A stretch of DNA of 64,000 bases from Sipunculus nudus (GCA_026874595.1 CM049313.1:71974659-72038658); one strand, 5' to 3'; shown: positions 47,166 through 60,805, counted from the stretch's first letter. The notes: generated from the letters alone by a model not told the origin. A program made the numbers and translations.

Positions 47166-49195
47166 CAGCTACGCTTTGGATCAAAGTACACCCCTCCCAC
47201 TGACCCTGTTTGTCCGTGTCTCTCACGATAGAAATGTACACCCCTCCCTCTCACCCTGTATGTTTTCGTCTTTCAGGACAGAAATGTCATCCTTCCCACT
47301 GACCCTGTATGTCCGCGTCTCTCAGGACAAAAATGTACATCTCCCAACAGACCCTGTATGTCCGCGTCTCTCAGGACAGAAATGTACACCCTTCCCACTG
47401 ACCCTGTATGTCCGCGTCTCTCTAGATAAAAATGTACACCCTTCCCACTGACCCTGTATGTCCGAGTCTCTCAGGACAGAAAAGTACATCCTCTCGAAGA
47501 CCCTGTATGTCCACGTCTCTCAGGATAAAAATGTACACCCCTCCCGCTGACCCTGTATGTCCGCGTCCTTCAGGACTGAAATGTACACCACCTCCCACTG
47601 ACCCAATATGTCCGTGTCTCTCAGGATAAAAATGCACACCCCTCTCACTGACCCTGTATGTCCGCGTCTCTCAGGATAAAAATGTACACCCCTCCCGCTG
47701 ACCCTGTATGTCCGGGTCCTTCAGGACTGAAATGTACACCACCTCCCACTGACCCTGTATGTCCGTGTCTCTCTAGATAAAAATGTACACCCTTCCCGCT
47801 GACCCTGTATGTCCGCGTCTCTCAGGACAGAAAGGTACACCACCTCCCGCTGACCCTGTATGTCCGCGTCTCTCAGGATAAAAATGTACACCCCTCCCGC
47901 TGACCCTGTATGTCCGCGTCCTTCAGGACTGAAATGTACACCACCTCCCACTGACCCTGTATGTCCGCGTCTCTCTAGATAAAAATGTACACCCTTCCCG
48001 CTGACCCTGTATATCCGCGTCTCTCAGGACAGAAAGGTACACCACCTCCCACTGACTCTGTGTGTCCGCGTCTCTCAGGATAAAAATGTACACCCCTCCC
48101 GCTGACCCTGTATGTCCGCGTCTCTCTAGATAAAAATGTACTCCCTTCCAGCTGACCCTGTATGTCCGCGTCTCTCAGGACAGAAAGGTACACCACCTCC
48201 CACTGACTCTGTTTGTCCGCGTCTCTCAGGATAAAAATGTACACCCCTCCCGCTGACCCTGTGTGTCCGCGTCTCTCAGGATAAAAATGTACACCCCTCC
48301 CGCTGACCCTGTATGTCCGTGTCTCTCAGGATAAAAATGTACACCCCTCCCGCTGACCCTGTATGTCCGCGTCTCTCAGGACAGAAATGTACACCCCTCC
48401 CGCTGACCCTGTATGTCCGCGTCTCTCAGGACAAAAAATGCACACCCCTCCCACTGACCCTGTATGTCCGCGTCTCTCAGGATAAAAATGTACACCCTTC
48501 CCACTGACCCTGTATGTCCGCGTCTCTCAGGATAAAAATGTACACCCCTCCCGCTGACCCTGTATGTCCGCGTCTCTCAGGACAAAAAATGCTTACCCCT
48601 CCCACTGACCCTGTATGTCCGCGTCTCTCAGGATAAAAATGTACACCCCTCTCGCTGACCCTGTATGTCCGCGTCTCTCAGGACTGAAATGTACACCACC
48701 TCCCACTGACCCTGTATGTACGCGTCTCTCAGGACAAAAAATGCACACCCCTCCCGCTGACCCTGTATGTCCCCGTCTCTCAGGACAAAAAATGTACACC
48801 CCTCCCACTGACCCTGTATGTCCGCGTCTCTCAGGATAAAAATGTACACCCCTCCCACTGACCCTGTATGTCCACGTCTCTCACGACATTTAATGTACAT
48901 CTTCCAACTGACCCTGTATGTCCGCGTCTCTCAGGACAGAAATGTACACCCCTCCCGCTGACCCTATATGTCCGCGTCTCTCAGGACAAAAAATGCACAC
49001 CCCTCCCACTGACCCTGTATGTCCGCGTCTCTCAGGATAAAAATGTACACCCTTCTCACTGACCCTGTATGTCTGCGTCTTTCAGGTCAGAAATGTACAC
49101 CATTCCCACTTCCCTGTATGTCCACGCCTCTCAGGACAGTAATGTACCCCACCTCTCACTGACGTATGTCCGCATCTCTCAGGTTAGAAACGGGC
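47166..49195. repeat. 50-bp minisatellite, about 40 copies
   Basis: Unit about CCCTGTATGTCCGCGTCTCT then CAGGAYARAAATGTACACCC then CTCCCRCTGA. Variants (GGATAAAAATG, GGACAGAAAGG, GGACTGAAATG, TCTAGATAAA) recur in a partly ordered way, suggesting higher-order repeats of several units. 50 is not a multiple of 3, so open frames on either strand are short and patchwork; none is a gene. Each unit contains a pyrimidine-rich TCCGCGTCTCTCAG that resembles a splice acceptor. Confidence 0.95.
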
Positions 49196-51179
49196 AACCA
49201 CTCAAGGTTGTCATGTATATGTTTTTTTTTTCAATTTAAGGACAGATACATTCAAGCGTTGTTAATGCCATCTGATATTTCTTTTTTTCTGTTAACATTT
49301 ATATCGAAGTCGTTTGTCTTGTATTTCTTATTAGTTTCGCAGATGTTCTTTATTTTTTTTTTATTCATATATTTTTTTATCAAAATCAATCGACTTTCGA
49401 GGAAAATATCATACAGCCTTATTTGCTGATCAGTATCATATTATTATTTTGTATAATTAGATACCGGAGAGCATCATTTGAGAACCAGTTAATCTAAAAT
49501 CAAGTATACTGCAGGGACCCAGGTTTACAGCATAATTTGATGCCCATTTTTTTCAAGCGTACGACTTCGTTTCTGCATGACCATTAGTAAATATTCTTTT
49601 AAGAGCCATTTGAGCACTTCACTGAATCATGCCAGATAAAATCTCGAAGAAGGTAAGGCTTTTTAGTGTACCCCTGTATTTTACTGTTATGTAATTTTCA
49701 GATATGTAACATAAAACACTCAAGAATAAATAAATTTCCCTAGATTTTTCCTTATCTAATTTTGGTAATTTTATACCGGTGGCCAGTATATTTTTCCTCT
49801 TTACTTTTCTTTCATGGAATAAAGTATTTCTTTTTATATAAAAATAGCAATACTTCAAAGTAATATTTTACATTTGGTATATAACGATAACTGTTCATAT
49901 ATGCTTTACATACATCATGATTTATACCCTCAAAGCTGCCCCGGCATTTTAGGACTCGCCCCCGTTTACTAGTGTTTAGTATCAGATAAATCACATTTGT
50001 AAGGCATTTATTTCTCCACAACAGGTATTGATTATCTGCATATAATCTATAAATTACGTGATATAAAATTATTTTTTCTCATGTTATCAGTATCTTCTAT
50101 ATTTTTTTGTAAATTGAGTACTGCAACAAACAGTTAATGTGATGTATGCATTATCCAAATAAAGTAACTTTTATACCATCAAATAAGAAACGGCCACCTG
50201 GGTAAACCTTTAGTACGATTTGATATTTAAATCTGATTCCTCTAAAAGCCTGTTATTTTTTTTTAATAAAAATAAATAAAAAATACCGAGTTTTCCCTTC
50301 CAAGATTTTCCGTTATTCTTGCTTGAATTGCATAGTGCTGGCAACCCTCCGTGCACCTGGGCAGTCGGCCATGAAGGTAAAGCCAACTAAAGGTGTGCTT
50401 TGAATACAATAAAATGCCTGATATTCGCTCGATATTTCAGAAAAATCGTCTCCTTTGACATACATGTTTTAAGTCTCGGTATGCTTTGGGTACAGACCAT
50501 ATATAACGGTTTCCATACACCTTGATCTTGATCCCTGGATCAGACGGGGGGCTAACGTGGGTACAAATATGTAATATGTTTTATTTGCCTTCTTTAAAAT
50601 GCCCAGCCTCTGTAATAACTTATAACTGGTTAATATTGCGGGTTTAGAAATAAATGTTAACGTTCATTATAAAAATAAAAGGGATACCCTTTTTGTAATG
50701 ACAAAAAAGTGTACAACAGATGCGCCATTACAGGCACGGCAGGTATTTGAGTTTTCCCGTTTTCTCCTCAGATCAGGCGATTTAACTTGTAGTAGGATTT
50801 TATTTCTGGCCTTGACACTATATATGAAATTATATATTCTAAAGAACTCGCATATATAACTATGATTGGTTAGATCATTCACAATTGTGTAGATTTGACA
50901 CAAGCCGGAAACACATCATATAACAAAAAAATAATTACACACAGTATCACAATTACGTACAACTAAAATATCATATAACATTAATTTGAAGGGTGTGTGC
51001 AATGAAACCGGAGCTATAGGCTAACCATGCAATAACAATAATCACATAATTGATACTGAAAATGTTAACAAATGGTCCCGTTGTGAAAAGAACTTAAATT
51101 TCATTAGTATTGTGTCATTTGATACACACAAGTGTTATCTATATATCTTAATCAATAATCGTGACATTAAACATATCAC

Positions 51180-51181
<2 letters not shown>
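49196..51181. other. Non-coding, nothing recognised
   Basis: AT-rich intergenic DNA with poly-T runs. No exon, tandem repeat or inverted-repeat element noticed. Confidence 0.5.

Positions 51182-51266
<85 letters not shown>
51182..51266. repeat. (TA)n microsatellite, 85 bp
   Basis: The longest pure TA array in the window. Confidence 0.97.
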
Positions 51267-51269
<3 letters not shown>

Positions 51270-51320
51270 TTTTAGTAGGATTCAATACATGGCTAACATA
51301 CAGTATTGCACATTGCAGAC

Positions 51321-51600
51321 TGGCTTCTGTGGCTAAAGTACAGGACTCAAAGCAGGGAGGTCATGAGTTCAAATCTCAGCCGGGGAGCGGTGAGATTTTT
51401 TTACGGTCGGCCCTCTCACAGGGTGAGCGCTCTGAAGGCTTAATTGGAAGGAAGTGCCCCACGGCCCTGTACCACTCACAAACGAGTGTATCTTTCGGGG
51501 GTTCCTCGGTGTTATGACCCAGCAATGGGGTTGATTACACAACTAGGACCCGCAGGTGCGGTAGACACAGGGCCTAGGTGACACCAAGGTTATAAAAATA
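51321..51600 (+). mobile_element. tRNA-derived SINE, plus strand (best copy)
   Basis: The most complete copy: a tRNA-like head with A-box-like TGGCTAAAGTAC, a B box GAGTTCAAATCTC at 51365-51377, then a body with GTGAGATTTTTTTACGGTCG, GGTGAGCGCTCTGAAGGC, AGTGCCCCACGGCC and a 3' part with GGACCCGCAGGTGCGG and AGGGCCTAGGTGACACC. Related copies at 685, 8205, 24078 and 44097. Made by pol III and LINE machinery elsewhere in the genome; no coding role. Confidence 0.8.
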
Positions 51601-51848
51601 TGATAGGAAGCGAGTGTTGGACCCTGTCAAGTGGTCCCAAACCTAAATGGAATCTCTGCAGATGTAAACATTTAGGGTAAGAATTAGATAAGTTAGCATT
51701 AAAAAAGGAGGCGGTTACCCCCACAAAAATAATACATAGTGCATCAGGTCTAGCTACGATTGAGAAAACGGGGTGCCGGATTGTTTGACATACCATTTGA
51801 GTAAATGGCGTACACATAAACATAGGTGTGTAGGTGTCCAGGAACCGG

Positions 51849-52055
51849 CAGAAGCGAATCCAGGGGAGGGTCCAAGGGGCCCCCCCCCCCTTTTTTTTAG
51901 CCGTCGCTGCCTTTTTAGGGGTTTCCGGCTTATTATTGCGGTCTGGACCCCCCCCCCCCCTTTCCGGACCTGGGAACTTTTTTTATAAAGTTTTTTTTTT
52001 CATTAGTCCTCCTGGTTTGAACCCCTCCTTTTTCTAAATCCTGGATCCGCCCCTC
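51849..52055. mobile_element. Short GGCGGATCC-family element with poly-C cores
   Basis: Left end CAGAAGCGAATCCAGGGG; complement of right end GAGGGGCGGATCCAGG. Two C runs (about 51880 and 51950) and CATTAGTCCTCCTGG near the right end, as in the copy at 30772. Confidence 0.6.
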
Positions 52056-54423
52056 ACCTGTCAAATTCTGCTGAATAATCAGCCAAATTAATAAATTAAT
52101 ATTCTTGCAACATTATACTTAAATACAAGAGTTGCCAAAGCATAATAGAAATCCTCGTAAGGCATAAAAACGATTTAATTATGGCAGAACCTTGAAAACA
52201 GTATTCTATCGTGTCCAGTTTTATAGTTACCTCATGACAAGTTGAGAAATAATGTTCCAAGGATAGATGTTTTCCTGTCTATATTTTTCTTGCAAAGGAA
52301 AGAATAAGATCATAAAACTTTATGTAAAAATGTATCATTTCTCATGTTTTGAAATTCAGTTTCCTATTAAAATGTTCACGAGCAGATATTCAGTGTCTAG
52401 AACTAGAGAAAAACTCTTAGATAGTAAATCATCAATTGTATATTTGTAATTAGTGTAAACAATATTTCATTGAATATATCAATCAGGATAAAAAAAAAAC
52501 AGGACATAGCATAATATAAATTCCTCTCCTGATACAAACATATTTTATTTAAACAGCAAAAATAAATAAATAAATAGGTCTTGAGATATTCAGTGCAGCA
52601 GATTACCTTTATATGTTTGTAAGTACAAATGGCTTACTGTGGCGAATATGGAATTACCTAGGTTAAATATCGCTTCCTGCAGGTAAAGGTGAATTAAAAG
52701 TCATTGAAGGAAATGTTCACATCAATGCTACCTATACCGGTGTCCTGGCAATTTAGCGCCAGTTCATTCTTATGTTTAGGAATTGTGGGTAAAAAATAAA
52801 TTTTATCCATGCACCGGGGCCTCTATATACAGATTGTGTATAGGTATTTATGTAATGTAAAGAGTAGTTACATGTGGCTTTTAAATGTAAAATTAAAACT
52901 GTTTCAATACGTACTAATATTACATGCACATGTTTGTTTGTTTTTTTTTTTTTTTTTTTGTGTGTGCTAAGGACTTGACTACATAAGTAACCATTGGTTT
53001 TAATGCGTATGTCACATTGGCGTCATGATGAATGTTCTTCAAACAGTTTCACTGATGCTAACTAAACCCTGCAATTACATAATTATTGTAACTTATTTTA
53101 AAGGTTTTGTATAATTATCTTTGCTGAAACTCTCAAGCTTGAGGAAATCCTTCAAAGCCATAACAACCACTGTTTGATATCATATGAATTATGCTCATTA
53201 AAAATAACAGCGTGTCCCTACGATGAGGGCACTAACCCTAATTCCTGATAAATGACAAATAATCAAATTAGGTTTGTCACCCAAAAAAGAATACAAATGT
53301 AATTAGATGCCCCGTGAACATACAGGTGTTCCCCCGACCTGCAGGACCTCCCATGTCAAATATTATATCGCTCATTTACCTCATACTTTTATGAACCACC
53401 GATCATCTAAACTCGTGTATCTGGCCACTCATGTGTCTGACCATCCCTGGATAGAACAAGCAAAGTTGCTCTGTCCTTGGATGATCTATAGTGAACGGAC
53501 CTGACATCCTCCGCACGTGAACCATTGAAGGTCCATTTACCTATTGATCTGTCCACAGTTCCACCGAGCTATGGAGTGTATCAGTCCGCTGCGATCTATA
53601 CAAATTATACCCATGATACAGATTTATGGGTCATAATTATAGTCACACGTGCAATTCGCTCAGCTGGAATTCAACAACATTTAAGTCCCTGGTCTCTGTC
53701 TTTTAAATACGCAGAGTTTGGCCTAAACTTGAGTTTTTTTTTTCAAAATTACATTTAAAGTTTTTTTTTTCTTTAACTAGTCGGACCCAAATATATTCAT
53801 ACTTATTCTTGTTGAGTAACTTTTATGGGAATAATAACGTTAGTATTTTATTTGGCGTGGGTTTAGAACCAACCTCCACCTTCCACCTCTACTCCTTAAA
53901 CAGTTATAAGCGGTCTCTTAAATTAAACTTTGTTATCACGTTGGATATTCTCAGTGCAGAGAAACCAGTGGCTTCCTCTGGACTATAAAGTAAAATATCA
54001 TACTTTTAAAACCGGAAACGCAAAACACAGTAGCGAAACGTCATACAATTTTTGCCCGCTATACATCAGGAAGTATATCCTTTTGATATACATGCATGTA
54101 TAACATTACTTTCGGAAATACAACAAGTATTTCAACAAGACTTACGTAAATATGAGATAGATGCCTCTGTCGAACTTCCTCCTGTGGCAGAGGTCTATGT
54201 TCAGTTCCTCTGTTCAGTTCAGTCTATATCTATTTGACTGTACAATTATTATCTTTAAACCTATTTATTTGAGAACTGGTCCGTGAGTTAAGTAGATCCT
54301 TTTCGAAGCTGATCCAGACCAGGGTGTTAAAGGGGCCTGTTCTGATATTTAACGTATATTAAATAAAGATATTTTTACCGTTTGAGAAAGACACCAAATA
54401 GCCCTGATCCCATGTTGCACAAG

Positions 54424-54426
<3 letters not shown>
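52056..54426. other. Non-coding, no gene recognised
   Basis: AT-rich with a poly-T run at about 52941-52959. The short open frames at 53307-53758 and 54052-54237 match nothing recognised. Confidence 0.45.

Positions 54427-54498
<72 letters not shown>
54427..54498. repeat. (TA)n microsatellite
   Basis: 72 bp of pure TA. Confidence 0.96.
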
Positions 54499-54500
<2 letters not shown>

Positions 54501-56189
54501 ATGTGTTATATAAAATGAGTGGGCCGCCGGTCGTTATACCCAAGCACATCCAACAAATACATCTGAGGCCAAATCAGGCGGACCTGAGTTTTGCTAATAA
54601 CTAAAATTCTTCATATAGTCCCACCACCAACAACCAGTGACCTTTCAACTTCCACAAATGTGCAGAGAAGAACTTCCGGTACATTGGCACATGTACCTTG
54701 TTTACAAACGGCTTGTAGAAAAACAAGGTTATACCCCCGTCAGTGAGGCGTTATCATAACCATTCTCAGCAGAAATTATACCTAGACCAAAAAAAAGTAT
54801 GGTTTTCAGGCTTCGCCCGGGTGAATTTTAACCCCCCGCATCACATATTTTTATTCAGATTTCATCTTTCAAAAAGTTAAATATCACAATTTTGATAAGA
54901 TTTCCTTCGTTTTGTAGTGCTTTTAGCATAAAACATCTGTTATTTTCATGCTTTTCATTTATCATTTGACATTTCCATCAAACATACAAAAAAGGTAAAA
55001 TAAAAAATCGCCCGCACTTATTTTTGTAAAAAAAGTGTGTGAAAACCTTACTTTTTATGGCCCTACTGCTCATGAATATGGAGAATACGGACAGTAAGCC
55101 AGAAATCATAAAATGTCTAAAATTAAGGCAGGAGAATAGCTGGCTTTAAGCAGGGTGTTATTTTTATAGGAAGAAACATGTGACTTAGTTTTTAAGATGC
55201 TGGATTATACGGGAGGGAATAATCCTAGGTTAATTCCGGTTTCGCCAAAACCATGGAATCTTCATGACATATTATGACTTATATGTTATTCCTGGACACG
55301 TGCACGGGAATCCTGAAATCTGGTGGACTTAATATTAATATATTCTTATTGTTTGTCACCCTTCACCCTCAGTAAGCATATAAATCAGACATCCTTTGAT
55401 GAATTTGGCACTAAGAGAATTGATGCATCCATAACAGGAAGGAAGAGTTGATACAATCAAGTGTTCAGTTCAGTATTTCAACTTAAAATATTTGGTACAT
55501 TTTGCTTAACATTTCTCCTGCACATGATCACACTTGACGTTCGCTCTTTGAATATTGTATGTCCATGTGGGAATAGGAAGGGGAAGGGGGCATGACTGTA
55601 TGCGTACTACACCATCAGAGTATGTACCATCATAAATGTGAGTAAGGTTTCTGTTTTTAATATTATAATAAGAATAATGAAATTTATGAATAAATACCCA
55701 AGAAAGATGGAGAGGTTCCTGAAAACTCGACTCCCAAGTTATCACTAATTTAGTTGCTCTCCAGAATAATTGCTGATAGTTTTTTGATGGCCCTCTTACA
55801 GTTATCTGTTTGCAAATTATTTGCAATTATGACAGTTCCTGTTCTTTCGACATGCTCGTGACATTGTAAACATACACAGGCAGTGATCAACGTGAGTGAA
55901 ATGTTTTTAAATTGAAAAGAATGAAAGAAAAACACTGAGGGATGGTTTAAAAACTAAATGAAAACAAACAAACGTGCCCTCATTAGGCTAAGGTTTCACG
56001 GATAGAAACCGGATAGGGGCCATTTGGTTTAATTAATGGATGTGTTAAATGAAGCAGTTGAAGACCTGGAGGAGAATTGACTATGGAAATTTGATCTTCG
56101 GCATTTGTGTCCCATTTCCTTGTATTGTGCACATTGTATTGCGTTGATTGTATCCGCTTTCAACTACAGACCTTTATTCAATATACTCT
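54499..56189. other. Non-coding, nothing recognised
   Basis: AT-rich DNA without a recognisable exon or mobile element. The minus-strand open frames at 55506-55935 match no family. Confidence 0.45.
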
Positions 56190-57260
56190 ACTTTTTTTAC
56201 CAATATTCTTAGTGAGTGCCATTTTTTCCCCTTTACATCGGGACTTTCGACTTTTTATGACGTACAAACCACTCTGACATTCGTCGGGGGTGCCATCACA
56301 AAGCTCGTCACAGATGTCAGGGCGGTAATTACCTCAGCCCCACATTCGGCACGTCGATTCCATCATGGCGGCCAACAGCGAGTGATCTGAACGACGTTGC
56401 TCTTATTGCAGCGTATCGTGAAGTCATTAATTACCCAAACTCTTCATCAGTTAATGGTAGGACTCATGGGTAAGCTAGAATTATTTATTAACACAACAGA
56501 AACCACCCGACCAGAACCGGACACTCTATTGCTATAACTCTCCACGTCTCCGTTAAACCAGCTTCGCAAAATGTCAGCCTTGTATTTAATTAATGTTCCG
56601 CTACACTCAAAGTAATTGACGGCCGATTGTCCTTTCCAAGTAATAATGGGTCTTGGCAGGCTGTTGATCGCAACGCTAGCTTTATGGTTTGAATAGAAAC
56701 ATGAATTAGCAAACAGTTCCCATTAAGTTTGGGGCCAGTCCTCATGGTATTTACAGCTAGTCAATTCATTTCGCTGTCGGCTATTGGTCCCTAAGTACCG
56801 CCATGGAAGTTGTATGAATCTGCGTGGAGGTTAGTGTGGATCTTGGGCCGCTTATGACGATCAATAAAAGATTAGCCTTTGGACGCCGCGGTTTCAGTTA
56901 GATTCCCCTTAGTTATGGTTATCGCTCCTTCCATCAAACGCGGTACTAATAGGCTAGGGTTTCTAAATGACGATTCCCTGAATGCCGGTGTTTCTTTTCT
57001 CACACGCATGCATGTGCGCCAGGTACCGAACTAATTTGTCACTTCAGAAACCTGTTGTGTTACACGAAGCTGATATTCAAAGGAAAGGGCCAAGATGAAG
57101 GTCCGCTCCCGTTACAGTCTGGGCTGTGATGATTGTTAATACTGATTAATCAAAGTTCAGACATAGCTGGCATTTACTGCTTAAATTAGTTCTTACTTTG
57201 TCATGCTGGTCGGATCCTGTAACTGGCAAAAGCCGGGGTACAGTTCACAATAATCATTGT
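56190..57260. promoter_or_regulatory. Candidate conserved non-coding / enhancer block
   Basis: About 1 kb of balanced-composition, high-complexity sequence without microsatellites or mobile-element ends, unlike its neighbours. It is rich in homeodomain-type cores (GTAATTACC, CATTAATTACCC, TTTAATTAATG, ATCAATAAAAGATTAG). No open frame of note. Regulatory function is inference from texture and motif density only. Confidence 0.3.
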
Positions 57261-57963
57261 GAAGTTAATCCCCGGTTCCTTGGATCACTGGATCTTTACC
57301 AAATCTCCATAATATTGATCAACATTAAAGCTATGTCATTAAAAGAAGATACAGGAAAAAAGTCGTATAATCAAGTCACGCAGGTCACTGGTTTTACGAT
57401 CATCAAGTTTTGCTCGTTTATCCGATGCAGGAACCCGACCAGCGAGCATTTTATTTTTGACGAAAAAATATTTAAAAACACACTCAAATCGAAAAGTGTT
57501 TTTAGGTTAGGACATATTAAAAAAACTTTAATACACTTTTAACACTTTTGTACGATAAAGTAAGGTTTATTTTTATGATAATCCCAGATGTAATCATTAT
57601 TATAGAATACATCTAGCCTTTGACACCTGTATGTGCCTGATTGCTACCTTGGTATCAGACTGGTACCAGACTGGAAAGTATCCCTAGTGTCATCCTAGGC
57701 CATCCATGCCTGGATTTACATTAGAAAACCACGTGCTTATCTCACATTTTTCGACCTTCAGGGGGGCGTTAATACAGGGGCATGGGGGTATGCCCCCCCC
57801 CCCCGCCTATAAAAGTGTTGTCACACCTTTGATTACCCTCTCATTAAGAGTCGTCCCCCACCCCTGAAGATACATTGTCGCCACTGTCTACCTTCATTCG
57901 TCGGCTTCAGTTCCGTCATGAAGTGATGACAGCGTGGACCCTGAACAATGACTCTTCCTTATA

Positions 57964-58357
57964 TTGTAGTTGGCTTCACTTTCGTGGGTTATAATTTGTT
58001 GATTTTCCGATTTTTTTTCGCGAGGGTTCAATTTTCGTGATCTCTTCATATTGAAAACCTACACAAAGTAAAGTATGACTATTTGACTTAATTATATCAA
58101 ATAATATGCACACAGAATCTCACTAATTGGACGGGGACCCATGGGAACGTCGAACGAGCTATAAAATAACTTTAAATTTAATTTCAGATACTGTGAAAGA
58201 TCTGAAAAAAAACAAGATATCTTATCATTATCCGTATCAAACGTTTACCTTTTCTTCTTGCCTCCCATTGTGCATGGAGCCTTATATTCACGCGATAATT
58301 CCTCTTTCGCGAATATCGCTAATTTGAAACCCTCGCGAACAAAAAGGTAACCACTGT
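57964..58357. mobile_element. ~390-bp inverted-repeat element with TTCGCGA motifs
   Basis: The left part (TTCGCGAGGGTTCAATTTTCG) and the complement of the right part (TTCGCGAGGGTTTCAAATTAG) form an imperfect inverted repeat near both ends. The outer ends TGTAGTTGGC and TACAGTGGTTACC match weakly. Interior non-coding. MITE-like. Confidence 0.45.
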
Positions 58358-59559
58358 ATCCGTTCTTACATCAAGACTTCAGACGCAAATCTCGCAGGGA
58401 CTTTGCCAGTCGTTGTAAGATAACAACCCGGCGCATTACTTCTTCTGTATATGGTCAGACGTGCATGTCCACTAAAGAGCCGTGGATAAGGATTGCTGAC
58501 TATATCACAAATAAGAAATAGGCAGAGAAAAAGACAAAAAAGACAGAGAAAGAGCATTTCCAAAAATACAAGGTAATAAGATAAGAAAGAAGTACGTCCG
58601 TGACTTGTTTTTTTATACAATTCTAAAATCAGAAAATTAAAATGTCTCTGGTTCCCTTGGTTGTCTTGTTTGTAGCTAGTATTAATAAACCGAGGAGATT
58701 ATTTTAACGATAAAAATGTAGATTTATTTTTTATATCTAAATAGATCCGTTTGCTGTTCTTTTATATTTTATGGAAAAATTTGATGGGATATTATACTCC
58801 GTTTAATAAAAATTATAGTCCTCGATCACTGGTAGTTTAATCTATATGGAGAAATATTTTCTGGGAGCTTGTATTAACAATCGTTTAATTTAAATTAAGT
58901 TTTTGATCTTTTTTCTCCAGCCCGGGAACACTATATCAAATATGATATTAAATATGTATATCGATGAGGAGGTTTTCACAGTTAAATATTAACAATGTGG
59001 TACAACCCGCCCCTCGCGCGGTAACCAGCCTATGACGTTTGAGGTGCTTTGACGTCTACCACGGTTTCACACTGGCTGCGCGTTCCTCTGACGCATTCAG
59101 AGTATAAAAAATAGCTAAAATAATCATATGCAATTATCAAATTTGATCATTACAGATGACTCTAAGCAATTCAGTAATAATGTATGTGGTACAATATCTT
59201 GTCTCTCTCCAAGGACTAAACAGTATATTTTTTTTATTTCAAATATGAAGCGGTACAGCAGTTGTGTACTATATAATGATAAGGTTTGAAAGATATATAG
59301 TGTAATTTGTGATATGTAGTGATATGTAATTAGTGCGGTAATTGCGACAAACTGCCATTAGCATCTATTTCGTGCATGTTATACTTCAAGGCCCTATCAG
59401 CTTAGCTTTTAAGATGGGTCCGCTAGCTCAGACTCTTACCCTGTGACAGTATTTAGAATATACTTTAAAATACACATGTAAATTAAATTTTATTTACAGG
59501 TATAGTTGATGGAAAGAGCGTCTTTTACGGACGTGTAATAAACACGTGGGCCTGGGTCC
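58358..59559. other. Non-coding, nothing recognised
   Basis: AT-rich; no exon or element seen. A minus-strand hydrophobic open stretch at 58366-58620 has no family match. Confidence 0.45.
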
Positions 59560-60080
59560 CCTTTCATTTTACCTGAGTCCCGCGTAGCCCGCGTTCCTGG
59601 GACACCGCCCTCAGTGGTCGTCGGGTTTTCTTTGGCCGCCCGCTGAACGGGAGTTACAAATGACAAATCGTCATTTGTTAAAGCCGAGCTCGGTGGCTTT
59701 GTTCAAAGGTCTTGGAAATCAATGCAAATTTGCTTAACGACAATTTGTAACCCGATCCGGCCGCCTTATTTAGGCATGCAAGATGGGGTGTGTGTGTTTA
59801 CCTGTCAAGAGCCGCCTTCAACCCTAACTCATCCATCTTACCGCGCCGTTTTATTTAATTCGAGAGCTGTCAGTTTTCCACGGGGTCTTGCTGTTTAATT
59901 CCATTACACAAATTGCCTACTTTTATTAAGCTCGGCCAGAATACTAGAAGACGATGCCGCTGTCTCCAACCGGCTCCACAAGAGATGTTTGCAGTAACAA
60001 TAGACCAGTGATAAATCTTGCCCATACAATAACCCTCTGACTTGTGGCGGATTAGACCAAGTGGATTTAGACTCCTTGTA
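59560..60080. promoter_or_regulatory. Candidate regulatory block with nested inverted repeats
   Basis: Higher-GC, high-complexity sequence in AT-rich surroundings. ACAAATGAC / GTCATTTGT (59656-59678, 5-base loop) lies inside a wider pair, GTTACAAAT (59653-59661) with ATTTGTAAC (59743-59751). An octamer-type ATGCAAAT and a palindromic GCAAATTTGC lie between the arms. No coding frame. Function inferred only. Confidence 0.3.
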
Positions 60081-60798
60081 CAACGTACATCTTACAAGAA
60101 TTGATGTATTTTGGATAAAGAAATGAATGAAAGCGGCATATTCAGTACTTTTTTACCTAGGCTTTTCTCCGTCGTGGCTGCATTTCATTTAAGCCCTCGC
60201 TTGGCGTCACAGCTCTCTCTCGAGCTCCTGTTTAAGTTCAAAACTAAAATCTCGTGGGAGTTAATTGCTGATATTCTTTTTCAAAATTTTACAACATTGA
60301 TCACTTTAATTGTCGTAAAAGTGTCAACATTTTTCTGTAGTTATCAACATAATAATTTGAATATTTTCGAAGTCTTAACAAGGGCGATCAACTTTATTGT
60401 CGAAATAGTTTCAAGGTTTAATGGCAGTCCTGGTTTAAAATTTCAAATAACTCAGAAATGATTAAATTCTGATTAATTCAAATTAACAGGCACAATATTG
60501 AGGTATTTAGGTTTATGTTTTTTTTTATGTTTTTTTGGTTAATTAAATTAATTGGATTTGACATGCAGTAGGCATTAAACATCGCTTTCAATTGCTATAT
60601 GCGCATGCATAATTTTTTTTTAATGCCAACACAATCCATAAAGTATCAAATATCTGATTCTGTCAAAAAGGTGTGTTGACTGACTTAAGCTGGCATGTTT
60701 AAATAGTTCAACCTATGTTGAATTTGATCAAAAGAATCTGTTCGCATAAAAAATTTGAATCCAGCATTTTTATTTATACTGCTTCTACCAAAGACACC

Positions 60799-60805
<7 letters not shown>

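Noticed and set aside
47176-49062. Many short open frames rich in Pro/Arg/Gly on both strands
   Set aside because: Frames of the 50-bp minisatellite on both strands. The repeats explain the similarity between them.
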